NCBI RefSeq assembly: GCF_040958095.1
Contig: NC_091152.1
Span: 18,984,262 to 19,048,261, forward strand
DNA from: Procambarus clarkii
Lineage: Eukaryota > Arthropoda > Malacostraca > Decapoda > Cambaridae
Direction of reading: 5' to 3'
Length of the DNA: 64,000 nucleotides
Shown: positions 24,301-39,300 of the stretch, piece after piece
Layout of the letters: each line of letters opens with the position of its first letter
How positions within the stretch are numbered: position 1 is the first letter of the stretch
Made by a program: the position numbers and the translations under genes
The notes under the pieces: model-generated
Databases searched by the model: none
What the model was told of the DNA's origin: nothing
Seen by the model: the letters and a program-made list of their open reading frames with translations, nothing else

Positions 24301-27300
24301 TCGCAGCTGGCGGGAAAAAATCGCGATTTTCGCCGATACCGCCCAAAAATAGCCCGATTTTCGCCGCTACCGGCCAAAAACCGCTCGATTTTCGCCGCTA
24401 CCGGTCAAAAACCATGCGATTTTCGCAGCTGGCGGGCAAAAATCGCGATTTTTGCATCTAGCGGCCAAAAATAGCGCGATTTTCGCCGCTACCGGCCAAA
24501 AACTGTGCGATTTTCGCCACTAGCGGCCAAAAACTGTGCGATTTTCGCAGCTGGCGGGCAAAAATCGCGCGTTTTTCGCTGCTACCGGCCAAAAATCGCG
24601 CGATTTTCGCCGCTAGCGGCCAAAAATCACGCAATTTTCGCAGGTAAATGCCAAAAATCGCGCGATTTTCGCCGCTACCGGCCAAAAACCGCGTGAGTTT
24701 CGCCGCTAGCGGCCAAAAACCGCGTGAGTTTCGCTGCTAGCGGCCAAAAACCGTGCGATTTTCGCAGCTGGCGGGCAAAAAAAAGCGCGATTTTCGCCGC
24801 TAGCGGCCAAAAATCGGGCTATTTTCGCCGCTAGCGGCCAAAAATCGGCGATTTTCGCCCCTAGCGGCCATAAATCGTGCGAATTTTCCCGCTAGCGGCC
24901 AAAAATCGGCGATTTTCGCCCCTAGCGGCCAAAAATCGTGCGAATTTCGCCGCTAGCGGCCAAAAATCGTGCAAATTTCTTAGCTACCGGCCAAAAATCG
25001 ACCGATTTTTGCCGCTAGCGGCCAAAAAAAGTGCCTATTTTCGCCGCTAGCGGCTAAAAATCGGGCGATTTTCGCAACAAGCAGCCAAAAACCGCGCGAT
25101 TTTCGCCGCTACCGGCCAAAAACCGCGCGATTTTCGTTGTTAGCGGCCAAAAATCGGGCTATTATCGCCTCTAGCGGCCAAAAATCGGCGATTTTCGCCC
25201 CTAGCGGCCAAAAATCGAGCGATGTTCGCCGCTAGCGGCCAAAAATCGGCGATTTTCGCCCCCTAGCGGCCAAAAATCGTGCGAATTTTGCTGCTAGCGG
25301 CCAAAAATCGTGCGATTTTCGCCGCTATTGGCCAAAAATCGTGCGAATTTCGCCGCTAGCGGCCAAAAATCGTGCGATTTCACCGCTACCGGCAAAAATC
25401 GGTCGATTTTCGCCACTAACGGCCAAAAACCGCGCGATATTTGCCGTTCGCGGCCAAAAATCAACCAATTTTCGCCTCTAGCGGCCAAAAACCGACCGAT
25501 TTTCGCCGCTAGCGGCCAAAAAAGTGGTGTTTTTCGCCGATAACTGCCAAAAATCGGGCGATTTTCACCGCTAGCGGCCAAATATCGCGCGATTTTCGCC
25601 GCTACTGGCCAAAAAAACGCGCGATTTTCGGCGCTAACGGCCAAAAACCGTGCGATTTTCGCAGCTGGCGGGCAAAAACCATGCGATTTTCACAGCTGGC
25701 GGGAAAAAATCGCGCGTTTTTCGCCGCTACCGGCCAAAAATCGCGCAATTTTCGCCGCTAGCGGCCAAAAACCGCACGATTTTTTGCCGCTAGCGGCCAA
25801 AAACCGCGCGATTTTCGCCGCAAGCGGCCAAAAATCGCGCAATTTTCGCAGGTAAATGCCAAAAATCGCGCGATTTTCGCCGCTACCGGCCAAAAATCAG
25901 GCGATTTTCGCCACTAGCGGCCAAAAATCGCGCGATTTTCGCCGCTACCGGCCAAAAATCGCGCAATATTCGCCGCTAGTGGCCAAAAACCGTGCGATTT
26001 TCGCAACTGGCGGGCAAAAATCGCGCGATTTTCGCCGCTACCGGCCAAAAACCGCGCGATTTTCGCCGCTAGCGGCCAAAAATCACGCAATTTTCGCAGG
26101 TAAATGCCAAAAATCGCGCGATTTTCGCAGGTAAATGCCAAAAATCGCGCTATTTTCGCCGCTACCGGCCAAAAATCAGGCGATTTTCGCCACTAGCGGC
26201 CAAAAATCGCGCGATTTTCGCCGCTACCGGCCAAAAACCGCGCAATTTTCGCCCATAGCGGCCAAAAACCGTGCGATTTTCGCAACTGGCGGGCAAAAAC
26301 CGCGCGATTTTCGCCGCTACCGGCCAAAAACCGCGCGATTTTCGCCGCTAGCAGCCAAAAATCGCGCAATTTTCGCAGGTAAATGCCAAAAATCGCGCGA
26401 TTTTCGCCGCTACCGACCAAAAACCGCGTGAGTTTCGCCGCTAGCGGGCAAAAACCGTGCGATTTTCGCAGCTGGCGGGCAAAAAAAAACGCGATTTTCG
26501 CCGCTAGCGGCCAAAAATCGGGCGATTTTCTCCACTAGCGGCCAAAAATCGCGCGATTTTAGCCGCTACCGGCCAAAAACCGCGCGATTTTCGCCGTTAA
26601 CGGCAAAAAACCATGCGATTTTGGCAGCTGGTGGGCAAAAATCGCGCGATTTTTGCCGCTACCGACCAAAATCGTGCAAATTTCGCCGCTAGCGGCCAAA
26701 AATCGCGCGATTTACGTCGGTTGCGGCAAAAAACCATGCGATTTTCGCAGCTGGCGGGCAAGAATCGCGCAATTTTCGCCGCTAGCGGCCAAAAACTGTG
26801 CGATTTTCGCCACTAGCGGCCAAAAACTGTGCGATTTTCGCAGCTGGCGGGCAAAAATCGCGCGTTTTTCGCCGCTACCGGCCAAAAATCGCGCGATTTT
26901 CGCCGCTACTGGCCAAAAACCATGCGATTTTCGCAGCTGGCGGTGCAAAAATCGCGATTTTCGCCGCTACCGGCCAAAAATCGGGCGATTTTCGCCGCTA
27001 GCGGCCAAAAATCGGGCGATTTTCGCCACTAGCGGCCAAAAATAGCGCGATTTTCGCCGCTACCGGCCAAAAACTGTGCGATTTTCGCCACTAGCGGCCA
27101 AAAACTGTGCGATTTTCGCAGCTGGCGGGCAAAAATCGCGCGTTTTTCGCCGCTACCGGCCAAAAATCGCGCGATTTTCGCCGCTAGCGGCCAAAAATCA
27201 CGCAATTTTTGCAGGTAAATGCCAAAAATCGCGCGATTTTCGCCGCTACCGGCCGAAAACCGCGTGAGTTTCGCCGCTAGCGGCCAAAAACCGCGTGAGT

Positions 27301-30300
27301 TTCGCCGCTAGCGGCCAAAAACCGTGCGATTTTCGCAGCTGGCGGGCAAAAAAAGCGCGATTTTCGCCGCTAGCGGCCAAAAATCGGGCTATTTTCGCCG
27401 CTAGCGGCCAAAAATCGGCGATTTTCGCCCCTAGCGGCCATAAATCGTGCGAATTTTCCCGCTAGCGGCCAAAAAATCGGCGATTTTCGCCCCTAGCGGC
27501 CAAAAATCGTGCGAATTTCGCCGCTAGCGGCCAAAAATCGTGCAAATTTCTTAGCTACCGGCCAAAAATCGACCGATTTTTGCCGCTAGCGGCCAAAAAA
27601 GTGCCTATTTTCGCCGCTAGCGGCTAAAAATCGGGCGATTTTCGCAACAAGCAGCCAAAAACCGCGCGATTTTCGCCGCTACCGGCCAAAAACCGCGCGA
27701 TTTTCGTTGTTAGCGGCCAAAAATCGGGCTATTATCGCCTCTAGCGGCCAAAAATCGGCGATTTTCGCCCCTAGCGGCCAAAAATCGTGCGATGTTCGCC
27801 GCTAGCGGCCAAAAATCGGCGATTTTCGCCCCCTAGCGGCCAAAAATCGTGCGAATTTTGCTGCTAGCGGCCAAAAATCGTGCGATTTTCGCCGCTATTG
27901 GCCAAAAATCGTGCGAATTTCGCCGCTAGCGGCCAAAAATCGTGCGATTTCGCCGCTACCGGCAAAAATCGGTCGATTTTCGCCACTAACGGCCAAAAAC
28001 CGCGCGATATTTGCCGTTCGCGGCCAAAAATCAACCAATTTTCGCCTCTAGCGGCCAAAAACCGACCGATTTTCGCCGCTAGCGGCCAAAAAAGTGGTGT
28101 TTTTCGCCGATAACTGCCAAAAATCGGGCGATTTTCACCGCTAGCGGCCAAATATCGCGCGATTTTCGCCGCTACTGGCCAAAAAACGCGCGATTTTCGG
28201 CGCTAACGGCCAAAAACCGTGCGATTTTCGCAGCTGGCGGGCAAAAACCATGCGATTTTCACAGCTGGCGGGAAAAAATCGCGCGTTTTTTCGCCGCTAC
28301 CGGCCAAAAATCGCGCAATTTTCGCCGCTAGCGGCCAAAAACCGCGCGATTTTTGCCGCTAGCGGCCAAAAACCGCGCGATTTTCGCCGCAAGCGGCCAA
28401 AAATCGCGCAATTTTCGCAGGTAAATGCCAAAAATCGCGCGATTTTCGCCGCTACCGGCCAAAAATCAGGCGATTTTCGCCACTAGCGGCCAAAAATCGC
28501 GCGATTTTCGCCGCTACCGGCCAAAAACCGCGCAATATTCGCCGCTAGTGGCCAAAAACCGTGCGATTTTCGCAACTGGCGGGCAAAAATCGCGCGATTT
28601 TCGCCGCTACCGGCCAAAAACCGCGCGATTTTCGCCGCTAGCGGCCAAAAATCACGCAATTTTCGCAGGTAAATGCCAAAAATCGCGCGATTTTCGCAGG
28701 TAAATGCCAAAAATCGCGCGATTTTCGCCGCTACCGGCCAAAAATCAGGCGATTTTCGCCACTAGCGGCCAAAAATCGCGCGATTTTCGCCGCTACCGGC
28801 CAAAAACCGCGCAATTTTCGCCCATAGCGGCCAAAAACCGTGCGATTTTCGCAACTGGCGGGCAAAAACCGCGCGATTTTCGCCGCTACCGGCCAAAAAC
28901 CGCGCGATTTTCGCCGTTAGCAGCCAAAAATCGCGCAATTTTCGCAGGTAAATGCCAAAAATCGCACGATTTTCGCCGCTACCGACCAAAAACCGCGTGA
29001 GTTTCGCCGCTAGCGGGCAAAAACCGTGCGATTTTCGCAGCTGGCGGGCAAAAAAAGCGCGATTTTCGCCGCTAGCGGCAATAAATCGGGCGATTTTCTC
29101 CATTAGCGGCCAAAAATCGCGCGATTTTAGCCGCTACCGGCCAAAAACCGCGCGATTTTCGCCGTTAACGGCAAAAAAACCATGCGATTTTTGCAGCTGG
29201 CGGGCAAAAATCGCGCGATTTTTGCCGCTACCGACCAAAATCGTGCAAATTTCGCCGCTAGCGGCCAAAAATCGCGCGATTTACGTCGGTTGCGGCAAAA
29301 AACCATGCGATTTTCGCAGCTGGCGGGCAAGAATCGCGCAATTTTCGCCGCTAGCGGCCAAAAACTGTGCGATTTTCGCCACTAGCGGCCAAAAACTGTG
29401 CGATTTTCGCAGCTGGCGGGCAAAAATCGCGCGTTTTTCGCCGCTACCGGCCAAAAACCGCGCGATTTTCGCCGCTAGCGGCCAAAAATCGCGCAATTTT
29501 CGCAGGTAAATGCCAAAAATCGCGCGATTTTCGCCGCTACCGGCCAAAAACCGCGCAATATTCGCCGCTAGTGGCCAAAAACCGTGCGATTTTCGCAACT
29601 GGCGGGCAAAAATCGCGCGATTTTCGCCGCTACCGGCCAAAAACCGCGCGATTTTCGCCGCTAGCGGCCAAAAATCACGCAATTTTCGCAGGTAAATGCC
29701 AAAAATCGCGCGATTTTCGCAGGTAAATGCCAAAAATCGCGCGATTTTCGCCGCTACCGGCCAAAAATCAGGCGATTTTCGCCACTAGCGGCCAAAAACG
29801 CGCGATTTTCGCCGCTATCGGCCAAAAACCGCGCAATTTTCGCCCATAGCGGCCAAAAACCGTGCGATTTTCGCAACTGGCGGGCAAAAACCGCGCGATT
29901 TTCGCCGCTACCGGCCAAAAACCGCGCGATTTTCGCCGCTAGCAGCCAAAAATCGCGCAATTTTCGCAGGTAAATGCCAAAAATCGCGCGATTTTCGCCG
30001 CTACCGACCAAAAACCGCGTGAGTTTCGCCGCTAGCGGGCAAAAACCGTGCGATTTTCGCAGCTGGCGGGCAAAAAAAAGCGCGATTTTCGCCGCTAGCG
30101 GCCAAAAATCGGGCGATTTTCTCCACTAGCGGCCAAAAATCGCGCGATTTTAGCCGCTACCGGCCAAAAACCGCGCGATTTTCGCCGTTAACGGCAAAAA
30201 AACCATGCGATTTTGGCAGCTGGTGGGCAAAAATCGCGCGATTTTTGCCGCTACCGACCAAAATCGTGCAAATTTCGCCGCTAGCGGCCAAAAATCGCGC

Positions 30301-33300
30301 GATTTACGTCGGTTGCGGCAAAAAACCATGCGATTTTCGCAGCTGGCGGGCAAGAATCGCGCAATTTTCGCCGCTAGCGGCCAAAAACTGTGCGATTTTC
30401 GCCACTAGCGGCCAAAAACTGCGATTTTCGCAGCTGGCGGGCAAAAATCGCGCGTTTTTCGCCGCTACCGGCCAAAAATCGCGCGATTTTCGCCGCTACT
30501 GGCCAAAAACCATGCGATTTTCGCAGCTGGCGGTGCAAAAATCGCGATTTTCGCCGCTACCGGCCAAAAATCGGGCGATTTTCGCCGCTAGCGGCCAAAA
30601 ATCGGGCGATTTTTGCCGCTAACTGCCGAAACCACGCTATTTTGCGCAAAAACCATGCCATTTTCGCAGCTGGCGGGCAAAAATCGCGATTTTCGCCGCT
30701 ACCAGCCAAAAATAGCGCGATTTTCGCCGCTACCGGCCAAAAACTGCGCGATTTTCGCCGCTACCAGCCAAAAACCATGCGATTTTCGCAGCTGGCGGGC
30801 AAAAATCGCGATTTTTGCCGCTAGCGGCCAAAAATCGGGCTATTTTTGCCGCTAACGGCCGAAAACCGCGCTATTTTGCGCAAAAAGCATGCGATTTTCT
30901 CAGCTGGCGGACAATAATCGCGATTTTAGCCGCTACCGGCCAAAAATAGCGCGATTTTCGCCGCTACCGGCCAAAAACCGCTCGATTTTCGCCGCTACCG
31001 GCCAAAAACCATGCGATTTTCGCAGCTGGCGGGAAAAAAATCGCGATTTTCGCCGATACCGCCCAAAAATAGCGCGATTTTCGCCGCTACCGGCCAAAAA
31101 CCGCTCGATTTTCGCCGCTACCGGTCAAAAACCATGCGATTTTCGCAGCTGGCGGGCAAAAATCGCGATTTTTGCATCTAGCGGCCAAAAATCGGGCTAT
31201 TTTTGCCGCTAACGGCCGAAAACCGCGCTATTTTGCGCAAAAAACCATGCGATTTTCGCAGATGGCGGGCAAAAATCGCGATTTTCGCCGCTACCGGCCA
31301 AAAATAGCGCGATTTTCGCCGCTACTATCCAAAAACCGCTCGATTTTCGCCGCTACCGGCCAAAAACCATGCGATTTTTGCCGCTGGCGGGCAAAAATCG
31401 CGATTTTCGCCGCTACCAGCCAAAAATAGCGCGATTTTCGCCGCTACCGGCCAAAAACCGCGCGATTTTCGCCGCTACCAGTAAAAAACCATGCGATTTT
31501 CGCAGCTGGCGGGCAAAAATCGCGATTTTCGCCGCTACCGGCCAAAAATAGCGCGATTTTTGCCGCTAGCGGCCAAAAATCGGGCTATTTTTGCAGCTAA
31601 CGGCCGAAAACCGCGCTATTTTGCGCAAAAACCATGCGATTTTCGCAGATGGCGGGCAAAAATCGCGATTTTCGCCGCTACCGGCCAAAAATAGCGCGAT
31701 TTTCGCCGCTACCGGCCAAAAACCGCGCGATTTTCGCCGCTACCGGCCAAAAACCATGCGATGTTCGCAGCTGGCGGGCAAAAATCGCGATTTTTGCCGC
31801 TAGCGGCCAAAAATCGAGCTATTTTTGCCGCTAACGGCCGAAAACCGCGCTATTTTGCGCAAAAACTATGCGATTTTCGCAGCTGGCGGGCAAAAACCCC
31901 AATTTTCGCCGCTACCGGCCAAAAATAGCGCGATTTTCAACGCTAGCAGCCAAAAACAGTACGATTTTCGCCGCTAGCGGCCAAAAATCGGGCTATTTTT
32001 GCCGCTAACGGCCGAAAACCGCGCTATTTTGCGCAAAAACCATGCGATTTTCGCAGCTGGCGGGCAAAAATCCCGATTTTCGCCGCTACCGGCCAAAAAT
32101 AGCGCGATTTTCGCCGCTACTAGCCAAAAACCGCTCGATTTTCGCCGCTACCGGCCAAAACCCATACGATTTTCGCAGCTGGCAGGCAAAAATCGCGATT
32201 TTCGCCGCTACCAGCCAAAAATAGCGCGATTTTCTCCGCTACCGGCCAAAAACCGCTCGATTTTCGCCGCTACCGGCCAAAAATCGCGATTTTTGCCTCT
32301 ATCGGCCAAAAATAGCGCGATTTTCGCCGCTACCTGACAAAAGCCGCTCGATTTTCGCCGCTACCGGCAAAAAACCATGCGATTTTTGCAGCTGGCGGCA
32401 AAAATCGCGATTTTCGCCGCTACCGGCCAAAAATAGCGCGATTTTCGCCGCTACCTGCCAAAAACCGCGCGATTTTCGCCGCTACTGGCCAAAAACCATG
32501 CGATTTTCGCAGCTGGTGGTGCAAAAATCGCGATTTTCGCCGCTACCGGCCAAAAATCGGGCGATTTTCGCCGCTAGCGGCCAAAAATCGGGCGATTTTT
32601 GCCGCTAACTGCCGAAACCACGCTATTTTGCGCAAAAACCATGCCATTTTCGCAGCTGGCGGGCAAAAATCGCGATTTTCGCCGCTACCAGCCAAAAATA
32701 GCGCGATTTTCGCCGCTACCGGCCAAAAACTGCGCGATTTTCGCCGCTACCAGCCAAAAACCATGCGATTTTCGCAGCTGGCGGGCAAAAATCGCGATTT
32801 TTGCCGCTAGCGGCCAAAAATCGGGCTATTTTTGCCGCTAACGGCCGAAAACCGCGCTATTTTGCGCAAAAAGCATGCGATTTTCTCAGCTGGCGGACAA
32901 TAATCGCGATTTTTGCCGCTACCGGCCAAAAATAGCGCGATTTTCGCCGCTACCGGCCAAAAACCGCTCGATTTTCGCCGCTACCGGCCAAAAACCATGC
33001 GATTTTCGCAGCTGGCGGGAAAAAATCGCGATTTTCGCCGATACCGCCCAAAAATAGCCCGATTTTCGCCGCTACCGGCCAAAAACCGCTCGATTTTCGC
33101 CGCTACCGGTCAAAAACCATGCGATTTTCGCAGCTGGCGGGCAAAAATCGCGATTTTTGCATCTAGCGGCCAAAAATAGCGCGATTTTCGCCGCTACCGG
33201 CCAAAAACTGTGCGATTTTCGCCACTAGCGGCCAAAAACTGTGCGATTTTCGCAGCTGGCGGGCAAAAATCGCGCGTTTTTTCGCTGCTACCGGCCAAAA

Positions 33301-36300
33301 ATCGCGCGATTTTCGCCGCTAGCGGCCAAAAATCACGCAATTTTCGCAGGTAAATGCCAAAAATCGCGCGATTTTCGCCGCTACCGGCCAAAAACCGCGT
33401 GAGTTTCGCCGCTAGCGGCCAAAAACCGCGTGAGTTTCGCTGCTAGCGGCCAAAAACCGTGCGATTTTCGCAGCTGGCGGGCAAAAAAAGCGCGATTTTC
33501 GCCGCTAGCGGCCAAAAATCGGGCTATTTTCGCCGCTAGCGGCCAAAAATCGGCGATTTTCGCCCCTAGCGGCCATAAATCGTGCGAATTTTCCCGCTAG
33601 CGGCCAAAAATCGGCGATTTTCGCCCCTAGCGGCCAAAAATCGTGCGAATTTCGCCGCTAGCGGCCAAAAATCGTGCAAATTTCTTAGCTACCGGCCAAA
33701 AATCGACCGATTTTTGCCGCTAGCGGCCAAAAAAGTGCCTATTTTCGCCGCTAGCGGCTAAAAATCGGGCGATTTTCGCAACAAGCAGCCAAAAACCGCG
33801 CGATTTTCGCCGCTACCGGCCAAAAACCGCGCGATTTTCGTTGTTAGCGGCCAAAAATCGGGCTATTATCGCCTCTAGCGGCCAAAAATCGGCGATTTTC
33901 GCCCCTAGCGGCCAAAAATCGAGCGATGTTCGCCGCTAGCGGCCAAAAATCGGCGATTTTCGCCCCCTAGCGGCCAAAAATCGTGCGAATTTTGCTGCTA
34001 GCGGCCAAAAATCGTGCGATTTTCGCCGCTATTGGCCAAAAATCGTGCGAATTTCGCCGCTAGCGGCCAAAAATCGTGCGATTTCACCGCTACCGGCAAA
34101 AATCGGTCGATTTTCGCCACTAACGGCCAAAAACCGCGCGATATTTGCCGTTCGCGGCCAAAAATCAACCAATTTTCGCCTCTAGCGGCCAAAAACCGAC
34201 CGATTTTCGCCGCTAGCGGCCAAAAAAGTGGTGTTTTTCGCCGATAACTGCCAAAAATCGGGCGATTTTCACCGCTAGCGGCCAAATATCGCGCGATTTT
34301 CGCCGCTACTGGCCAAAAAACGCGCGATTTTCGGCGCTAACGGCCAAAAACCGTGCGATTTTCGCAGCTGGCGGGCAAAAACCATGCGATTTTCACAGCT
34401 GGCGGGAAAAAATCGCGCGTTTTTCGCCGCTACCGGCCAAAAATCGCGCAATTTTCGCCGCTAGCGGCCAAAAACCGCACGATTTTTTGCCGCTAGCGGC
34501 CAAAAACCGCGCGATTTTCGCCGCAAGCGGCCAAAAATCGCGCAATTTTCGCAGGTAAATGCCAAAAATCGCGCGATTTTCGCCGCTACCGGCCAAAAAT
34601 CAGGCGATTTTCGCCACTAGCGGCCAAAAATCGCGCGATTTTCGCCGCTACCGGCCAAAAACCGCGCAATATTCGCCGCTAGTGGCCAAAAACCGTGCGA
34701 TTTTCGCAACTGGCGGGCAAAAATCGCGCGATTTTCGCCGCTACCGGCCAAAAACCGCGCGATTTTCGCCGCTAGCGGCCAAAAATCACGCAATTTTCGC
34801 AGGTAAATGCCAAAAATCGCGCGATTTTCGCAGGTAAATGCCAAAAATCGCGCTATTTTCGCCGCTACCGGCCAAAAATCAGGCGATTTTCGCCACTAGC
34901 GGCCAAAAATCGCGCGATTTTCGCCGCTACCGGCCAAAAACCGCGCAATTTTCGCCCATAGCGGCCAAAAACCGTGCGATTTTCGCAACTGGCGGGCAAA
35001 AACCGCGCGATTTTCGCCGCTACCGGCCAAAAACCGCGCGATTTTCGCCGCTAGCAGCCAAAAATCGCGCAATTTTCGCAGGTAAATGCCAAAAATCGCG
35101 CGATTTTCGCCGCTACCGACCAAAAACCGCGTGAGTTTCGCCGCTAGCGGGCAAAAACCGTGCGATTTTCGCAGCTGGCGGGCAAAAAAAACGCGATTTT
35201 CGCCGCTAGCGGCCAAAAATCGGGCGATTTTCTCCACTAGCGGCCAAAAATCGCGCGATTTTAGCCGCTACCGGCCAAAAACCGCGCGATTTTCGCCGTT
35301 AACGGCAAAAAACCATGCGATTTTGGCAGCTGGTGGGCAAAAATCGCGCGATTTTTGCCGCTACCGACCAAAATCGTGCAAATTTCGCCGCTAGCGGCCA
35401 AAAATCGCGCGATTTACGTCGGTTGCGGCAAAAAACCATGCGATTTTCGCAGCTGGCGGGCAAGAATCGCGCAATTTTCGCCGCTAGCGGCCAAAAACTG
35501 TGCGATTTTCGCCACTAGCGGCCAAAAACTGTGCGATTTTCGCAGCTGGCGGGCAAAAATCGCGCGTTTTTCGCCGCTACCGGCCAAAAATCGCGCGATT
35601 TTCGCCGCTACTGGCCAAAAACCATGCGATTTTCGCAGCTGGCGGTGCAAAAATCGCGATTTTCGCCGCTACCGGCCAAAAATCGGGCGATTTTCGCCGC
35701 TAGCGGCCAAAAATCGGGCGATTTTTGCCGCTAACTGCCGAAACCACGCTATTTTGCGCAAAAACCATGCCATTTTCGCAGCTGGCGGGCAAAAATCGCG
35801 ATTTTCGCCGCTACCAGCCAAAAATAGCGCGATTTTCGCCGCTACCGGCCAAAAACTGCGCGATTTTCGCCGCTACCAGCCAAAAACCATGCGATTTTCG
35901 CAGCTGGCGGGCAAAAATCGCGATTTTTGCCGCTAGCGGCCAAAAATCGGGCTATTTTTGCCGCTAACGGCCGAAAACCGCGCTATTTTGCGCAAAAAGC
36001 ATGCGATTTTCTCAGCTGGCGGACAATAATCGCGATTTTTGCCGCTACCGGCCAAAAATAGCGCGATTTTCGCCGCTACCGGCCAAAAACCGCTCGATTT
36101 TCGCCGCTACCGGCCAAAAACCATGCGATTTTCGCAGCTGGCGGGAAAAAAATCGCGATTTTCGCCGATACCGCCCAAAAATAGCGCGATTTTCGCCGCT
36201 ACCGGCCAAAAACCGCTCGATTTTCGCCGCTACCGGTCAAAAACCATGCGATTTTCGCAGCTGGCGGGCAAAAATCGCGATTTTTGCATCTAGCGGCCAA

Positions 36301-39300
36301 AAATCGGGCTATTTTTGCCGCTAACGGCCGAAAACCACGCTATTTTGCGCAAAAACCATGCGATTTTCGCAGATGGCGGGCAAAAATCGCGATTTTCGCC
36401 GCTACCGGCCAAAAACCGCGCGATTTTCGCCGCTACCAGTAAAAAACCATGCGATTTTCGCAGCTGGCGGGCAAAAATCGCGATTTTCGCCGCTACCGGC
36501 CAAAAATAGCGCGATTTTTGCCGCTAGCGGCCAAAAATCGGGCTATTTTTGCAGCTAACGGCCGAAAACCGCGCTATTTTGCGCAAAAACCATGCGATTT
36601 TCGCAGATGGCGGGCAAAAATCGCGATTTTCGCCGCTACCGGCCAAAAATAGCGCGATTTTCGCCGCTACCGGCCAAAAACCGCGCGATTTTCGCCGCTA
36701 CCGGCCAAAAACCATGCGATGTTCGCAGCTGGCGGGCAAAAATCGCGATTTTTGCCGCTAGCGGCCAAAAATCGGGCTATTTTTGCCGCTAACGGCCGAA
36801 AACCGCGCTATTTTGCGCAAAAACTATGCGATTTTCGCAGCTGGCGGGCAAAAACCCCAATTTTCGCCGCTACCGGCTAAAAATAGCGCGATTTTCAACG
36901 CTAGCGGCCAAAAACCGTACGATTTTCGCCGCTAGCGGCCAAAAATCGGGCTATTTTTGCCGCTAACGGCCGAAAACCGCGCTATTTTGCGCAAAAACCA
37001 TGCGATTTTCGCAGCTGGCGGGCAAAAATCCCGATTTTCGCCGCTACCGGCCAAAAATAGCGCGATTTTCGCCGCTACTAGCCAAAAACCGCTCGATTTT
37101 CGCCGCTACCGGCCAAAACCCATACGATTTTCGCAGCTGGCAGGCAAAAATCGCGATTTTCGCCGCTACCAGCCAAAAATAGCGCGATTTTCTCCGCTAC
37201 CGGCCAAAAACCGCTCGATTTTCGCCGCTACCGGCCAAAAATCGCGATTTTTGCCTCTATCGGCCAAAAATAGCGCGATTTTCGCCGCTACCTGACAAAA
37301 GCCGCTCGATTTTCGCCGCTACCGGCAAAAAACCATGCGATTTTTGCAGCTGGCGGCAAAAATCGCGATTTTCGCCGCTACCGGCCAAAAATAGCGCGAT
37401 TTTCACCGCTACCTGCCAAAAACCGCGCGATTTTCGCCGCTACTGGCCAAAAACCATGCGATTTTCGCAGCTGGTGGTGCAAAAATCGCGATTTTCGCCG
37501 CTACCGGCCAAAAATCGGGCGATTTTCGCCGCTAGCGGCCAAAAATCGGGCGATTTTTGCCGCTAACTGCCGAAACCACGCTATTTTGCGCAAAAACCAT
37601 GCCATTTTCGCAGCTGGCGGGCAAAAATCGCGATTTTCGCCGCTACCATCCAAAAATAGCGCGATTTTCGCCGCTACCGGCCAAAAACTGCGCGATTTTC
37701 GCCGCTACCAGCCAAAAACCATGCGATTTTCGCAGCTGGCGGGCAAAAATCGCGATTTTTGCCGCTAGCGGCCAAAAATCGGGCTATTTTTGCCGCTAAC
37801 GGCCGAAAACCGCGCTATTTTGCGCAAAAAGCATGCGATTTTCTCAGCTGGCGGACAATAATCGCGATTTTTGCCGCTACCGGCCAAAAATAGCGCGATT
37901 TTCGCCGCTACCGGCCAAAAACCGCTCGATTTTCGCCGCTACCGGCCAAAAACCATGCGATTTTCGCAGCTGGCGGGCAAAAATCGCGATTTTTGCATCT
38001 AGCGGCCAAAAATCGGGCTATTTTTGCCGCTAACGGCCGAAAACCGCGCTATATTTTCGCAGATGGCGGGCAAAAATCGCGATTTTCGCCGCTACCGGCC
38101 AAAAATCGCGCGATTTTCGCCGCTACCGGCCAAAAACCGCGTGAGTTTCGCCGCTAGCGGCCAAAAACCGCGTGAGTTTCGCCGCTAGCGGCCAAAAACC
38201 GTGCGATTTTCGCAGCTGGCGGGCAAAAAAAGCGCGATTTTCGCCGCTAGCGGCCAAAAATCGGGCTATTTTCGCCGCTAGCGGCCAAAAATCGGCGATT
38301 TTCGCCCCTAGCGGCCATAAATCGTGCGAATTTTCCCGCTAGCGGCCAAAAATCGGCGATTTTCGCCCCTAGCGGCCAAAAATCGTGCGAATTTCGCCGC
38401 TAGCGGCCAAAAATCGTGCAAATTTCTTAGCTACCGGCCAAAAATCGACCGATTTTTGCCGCTAGCGGCCAAAAAAGTGCCTATTTTCGCCGCTAGCGGC
38501 TAAAAATCGGGCGATTTTCGCAACAAGCAGCCAAAAACCGCGCGATTTTCGCCGCTACCGGCCAAAAACCGCGCGATTTTCGCTGTTAGCGGCCAAAAAT
38601 CGGGCTATTTTCGCCGCTAGCGGCCAAAAATCGGCGATTTTCGCCCCTAGCGGCCAAAAATCGTGCGATGTTCGCCGCTAGCGGCCAAAAATCGGCGATT
38701 TTCGCCCCCTAGCGGCCAAAAATCGTGCGAATTTTGCTGCTAGCGGCCAAAAATCGTGCGATTTTCGCCGCTATTGGCCAAAAATCGTGCGAATTTCGCC
38801 GCTAGCGGCCAAAAATCGTGCGATTTCGCCGCTACCGGCAAAAATCGGTCGATTTTCGCCACTAACGGCCAAAAACCGCGCGATATTTGCCGTTCGCGGC
38901 CAAAAATCAACCAATTTTCGCCTCTAGCGGCCAAAAACCGACCGATTTTCGCCGCTAGCGGCCAAAAAAGTGGTGTTTTTCGCCGATAACTGCCAAAAAT
39001 CGGGCGATTTTCACCGCTAGCGGCCAAATATCGCGCGATTTTCGCCGCTACTGGCCAAAAAATCGCGCGTTTTTCGCCGCTACCGGCCAAAAATCCCGCA
39101 ATTTTCGCCGCTAGCGGCCAAAAACCGCGCGATTTTTGCCGCTAGCGGCCAAAAACCGCGCGATTTTCGCCGCAAGCGGCCAAAAATCGCGCAATTTTCG
39201 CAGGTAAATGCTAAAAATCGCGCGATTTTCGCCGCTACCGGCCAAAAATCAGGTGATTTTCGCCACTAGCGGCCAAAAATCGCGCGATTTTCACCGCTAC